From NCBI GenBank assembly GCA_016794945.1, contig JAEUIX010000139.1, positions 1-8,787 on the forward strand: 8,787 nt of DNA, given 5' to 3'. Below the pieces are notes generated by a model. It was given only the letters and a program-made list of their open reading frames with translations, searched no databases and had not been told where the DNA came from. The first letter of the stretch is position 1. Every line of letters begins with the position of its first letter. This stretch comes from Phycisphaerae bacterium. Lineage in GTDB: Bacteria; Planctomycetota; Phycisphaerae; Phycisphaerales; UBA1924. Shown here piece after piece: positions 6,183-8,787 of the stretch. The position numbers were made by a program, and so were the translations under genes.

Positions 6183-8787
6183 TCACTTCTTCTTGAACGG
6201 GTTGGGGATGGGCAGGCTGTCGATGACCCTGCCGGGTGTCTTCAGGAAGAAGTCGCGCACCTTCCCCCCGAAGCGGCTGGCGAACAGGTCGGGCGCCACG
6301 TCGTAGCGCATCTCGCCGTCGCCCGACTGCCGCACGCGGAACGGCACGAGCAGCTCGCGCTGCAACTCGGGCGGCAGACCCCGGTTCAGCAGGCCCCCGA
6401 TGCCCAGGTCGACCCCGCCCAGCACCTTGCCGGTGAACTCGTCGGAGACCTGCGTGAACGGGATCCACAGCACCACCTCGCTGGTGTCCCGCACCAGGTC
6501 GATGGTCCCGCTGGTCTCGCAGACGAACTCGCCCAGCGGAACCTTGACATCCTTGAACGTCGCCACCCCGCGATTCACCACCACGTCGAACGGCGCCATC
6601 CGCTGGCCCACCACGCCCTCGACTCTCTGGTTGAACCCCTTGAGGATCTGCTTGACCGCACTGCTGCTGACGGTGAACCGCGCCGTGCCGATGTCGACCC
6701 GGATCGTCCCGTGGAACTTGGCCATGTCGCCGTCGAGCGGCACCACCAGATCACTGCTGGTGACGCTGCCCGGCCCGTCCTCGCGCGTCTTGTACACGCT
6801 CGACACCGTTACGATCCGCTTGAACAGCCGCTCCCCCAGCGACTGGCTGATCTCCACGATCTGGATCTTCAGCCCGGGGGTCGAGCCGCCGGGGCCCGAT
6901 GGCGCGGCAGCGCCCGTCGGGCCCAGCGCCAGAGCCCCGCCCACGCCCGCACCCGCGAGGTTGATGATCGCCCGCGGCGAGTCCATGGCCGCCGACAGCG
7001 TGCCGGCGTTCCGGCTGAAAGCGTTGAACCTGGCCGTGAAGTCCATGCTCGGGCCCAGTCCGTCGCGCAGCACGCCGCGCTGGCGGGCAAGCCCGTCGAG
7101 CACCGCGGTCGGGAACGACTGGATCTCCGCCGACCCGTTGATCACCGGCGCAGCGCCGGGCGAGCCGCCGGCGTCGGCGAGCTGGAGCACCGTGAGGTCG
7201 GCCTCGATGCGCCCCTCCAGGTCCGACGAATCGCTCTGAACCTTGGCGACGCGGGCCAACGCCTGCACCGATCCGTCCGGCCGCGCCGTGAGCGACACCC
7301 CGGCATTCTGGAGCACCGCCGAACGCTGCACCAGGTTGGGCCGCGGCTTGGCGTTGCCGAGCATGCCGGTGATGTTCTGCACGGCGCGCCCCGGGTCGAA
7401 CCCGCCGCGGGGCCCTTCGTCCGGCCGGGTTTCCTCCTGCCAGCTGATGGCCGCGCGCGGGATCATGATCTGGGCCGCGACGTCGAACAGCCCCGGCTTG
7501 AGCGGGCCGGTGACGCCCGCGGCGCTGTCGGGAAGGCTGACGACCAGCCGCTCGACCTGCACGTCGATCACGGTCGGGCCGACAAGCGTGACGACCGCGG
7601 TGGGGTCGGTGTTGCCGGGCCGGGCCAGCACGTACTGGTTCGCCCAGGCGGGCTCCACCTGCCAGCGGGCCACGGCCGGTCCCAGCACGCGGGCGGCGCC
7701 GCCGGCGGCCTCGAACTTCCAGTTCCGGGCCGTCAGCAGGCGGCTGTCCAGGTCGAGCAGAACGCTGGTGGGCCCGCTCCCCGCCTGGCGCTGCGCGCGG
7801 AAGGTCAGCGTTGCCGTTTCGCCCAGCGCCCCGGAGACGTAGCCCGGCCGTCCGAGCAGCTCGTCGGCCAGGGTCGAGCGCAGATCCTTGATCGCCAGGT
7901 CGGCGTTCATCGGCCCGCCGGGCGTCACCGACGCCTCTCCCCGCATCGTCGCCACCTGGTCCAGTTGCCCCGCGGGCGTTCGCCGCACGACCAGCCCCGT
8001 GACCACGCCGCGCATCGGCACCCCCGGCGCACCGCCCTCCGCCAGCGCCGCCAGCGGCACCGAGGCCGAGCCCGCCACGTTGCTCAGCCCGCCGCTGATG
8101 GTGCTCGCGCCCAGGCGCAGGTTCTCGACCGTCAGCGCCTGGTCGATGTCGACCGCGGCCCGGATCGCCCGGTCCCCGGTCTTGGCGCCGTCGACCCGGA
8201 GCGACCCCGCAACCAGCGGCACGTCCACCGGCTCCACGCGAAGGCTGATGCGCGACGTCGCCGGCAGTCGCAGATCGCGCAGCGACGACTCCTCCACCCC
8301 GAACGCCAGCAGCAGCGACCGGGCCGATTCGGCGCTCATGGTCGATACCGCGCTCGCAGCGGCCAGCCGAAGGGACTCCCCAAGCTCCGCCCCGGCCTCG
8401 GCCGTCAGCACCGGCGAGCCGACCGTCAGCGCCACGGCCTGCGACCGTTCCGCGCCCGTCAGCGTCACGCCGATGTTGACGCGCTCGCCCGCCACGCCCG
8501 CGATCAGGTCGGCGTTGCCCGCCCCCAGCGCCGCGATGAGCGCCGTCGGCACTTCCGCAAGATCGATCCGGCCGCTGAGCCGCGCGCCGCCCACCCCGGC
8601 AAGATTCGCCCGACCGGCCGGCGCCGAGCCCAGGCCGTCCACCGTCAGGTCGCCCGTCGATCGCAGCGCACGCCCGCGCGACGTCAGCCGACCGTCCAGC
8701 ACCGCCCGGAGCGGCTGACCCGGCGCGATCGTCACGTTCGCCGTCACCGCTTCCACGCCGATCGGTTCGCCCGCGCCGCCGCCGGCG
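6183..8787 (-). CDS. Large AsmA/TamB-like envelope protein, C-terminal part (runs off the window)
   Basis: About 867 codons are visible and the frame is open to the right edge, so the N-terminus, where a membrane anchor would be expected, is missing. The GTG at 8756 is not a credible start. The protein is made of many short beta-prone segments with recurring 'G.(I/L)..DL' endings (for example GDLTVDGLG, SGRIDLAEV, TSGTIDLV), typical of AsmA/TamB/bridge-like proteins that span the periplasm and move lipids or help insert outer-membrane proteins. From the stop backwards: PNPFKKK end; an AsmA-like C-terminal block in which NRGVATFKDVKVPLGEF and then TSGTIDL match the usual AsmA pattern; a preceding SDLVVPLDGDMAKFHGTIRVDIG unit; and a Gly/Ala/Pro-rich linker encoded at about 6870-6965. 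The family is called from pattern and architecture only. A generic planctomycete-type beta-repeat protein is the alternative. The gene converges on the peptidase gene. Confidence 0.6.
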   Translation of the reverse strand, partial: AGGGAGEPIGVEAVTANVTIAPGQPLRAVLDGRLTSRGRALRSTGDLTVDGLGSAPAGRANLAGVGGARLSGRIDLAEVPTALIAALGAGNADLIAGVAGERVNIGVTLTGAERSQAVALTVGSPVLTAEAGAELGESLRLAAASAVSTMSAESARSLLLAFGVEESSLRDLRLPATSRISLRVEPVDVPLVAGSLRVDGAKTGDRAIRAAVDIDQALTVENLRLGASTISGGLSNVAGSASVPLAALAEGGAPGVPMRGVVTGLVVRRTPAGQLDQVATMRGEASVTPGGPMNADLAIKDLRSTLADELLGRPGYVSGALGETATLTFRAQRQAGSGPTSVLLDLDSRLLTARNWKFEAAGGAARVLGPAVARWQVEPAWANQYVLARPGNTDPTAVVTLVGPTVIDVQVERLVVSLPDSAAGVTGPLKPGLFDVAAQIMIPRAAISWQEETRPDEGPRGGFDPGRAVQNITGMLGNAKPRPNLVQRSAVLQNAGVSLTARPDGSVQALARVAKVQSDSSDLEGRIEADLTVLQLADAGGSPGAAPVINGSAEIQSFPTAVLDGLARQRGVLRDGLGPSMDFTARFNAFSRNAGTLSAAMDSPRAIINLAGAGVGGALALGPTGAAAPSGPGGSTPGLKIQIVEISQSLGERLFKRIVTVSSVYKTREDGPGSVTSSDLVVPLDGDMAKFHGTIRVDIGTARFTVSSSAVKQILKGFNQRVEGVVGQRMAPFDVVVNRGVATFKDVKVPLGEFVCETSGTIDLVRDTSEVVLWIPFTQVSDEFTGKVLGGVDLGIGGLLNRGLPPELQRELLVPFRVRQSGDGEMRYDVAPDLFASRFGGKVRDFFLKTPGRVIDSLPIPNPFKKK

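Noticed and set aside
4590..6196. Long frames overlapping the peptidase gene (minus 4590-5927, plus 4934-6196)
   Set aside because: They are Arg/Gly/Ala-rich shadows. The 4824-6173 frame contains the ordered metal-binding motifs.
8754..8756. GTG at 8756 as the start of the AsmA-like protein
   Set aside because: The frame continues without a stop to the window edge, the sequence before it looks like the same protein, and no signal or anchor follows the GTG.
1..8787. tRNA/rRNA genes, CRISPR arrays, insertion sequences, attachment sites, defence or toxin-antitoxin systems
   Set aside because: No cloverleaf-like segments, regularly spaced repeats, transposase motifs or relevant protein families were seen. 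Coding density is nearly complete with housekeeping and envelope genes.

Overview
This is a very GC-rich, densely coding stretch of what looks like a bacterial chromosome. It holds six protein genes and no recognisable RNA gene, insertion sequence, CRISPR array or phage material. The content (alanine racemase for peptidoglycan, a WaaE/KdtX-like glycosyltransferase, a WaaP/InaA-like sugar kinase and a very large AsmA/TamB-like protein) points to a diderm bacterium with a lipopolysaccharide-like envelope. High GC, mostly absent Shine-Dalgarno sequences, Ala/Pro/Arg-rich protein tails and the general style of the proteins would fit a planctomycete of the Phycisphaerae type. That assignment is inference from protein style, not proof.

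Left block (110-3074, minus strand): alanine racemase, then 32 bases later a family 2 glycosyltransferase, then a kinase-fold protein of the LPS kinase type whose GTG start overlaps the glycosyltransferase stop (GTGA). Spacing and order suggest one transcription unit for cell-envelope work: D-alanine supply, sugar transfer and probable sugar phosphorylation. The first 109 bases, downstream of the kinase, contain only a short inverted repeat and possibly the first codons of another minus-strand gene.

Middle (3075-3276): a divergent control region. It holds a perfect inverted repeat (11-bp arms, 2-bp centre), a plausible sigma70-like promoter for the rightward genes just beside it, and the only clear Shine-Dalgarno in the window, which serves alr.

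Right block (3277-6173, plus strand): a DEAD-box-type RNA helicase with an unusual DEVD motif II, followed after 26 bases by a zinc aminopeptidase-like protein of the M42/M20 superfamily with a strongly basic C-terminal tail. These two are probably co-transcribed.

Far right (6183-8787, minus strand): the C-terminal 867 codons or so of a giant AsmA/TamB-like protein that runs off the window edge. It converges on the peptidase gene with a 9-base gap, and a GC-rich hairpin overlaps the peptidase stop codon.

I see ordinary housekeeping and envelope genes with some individual oddities. I do not see a convincing undescribed multi-gene system. The best leads are the palindrome in the alr/helicase divergent region and the departures from family consensus in several active-site motifs.
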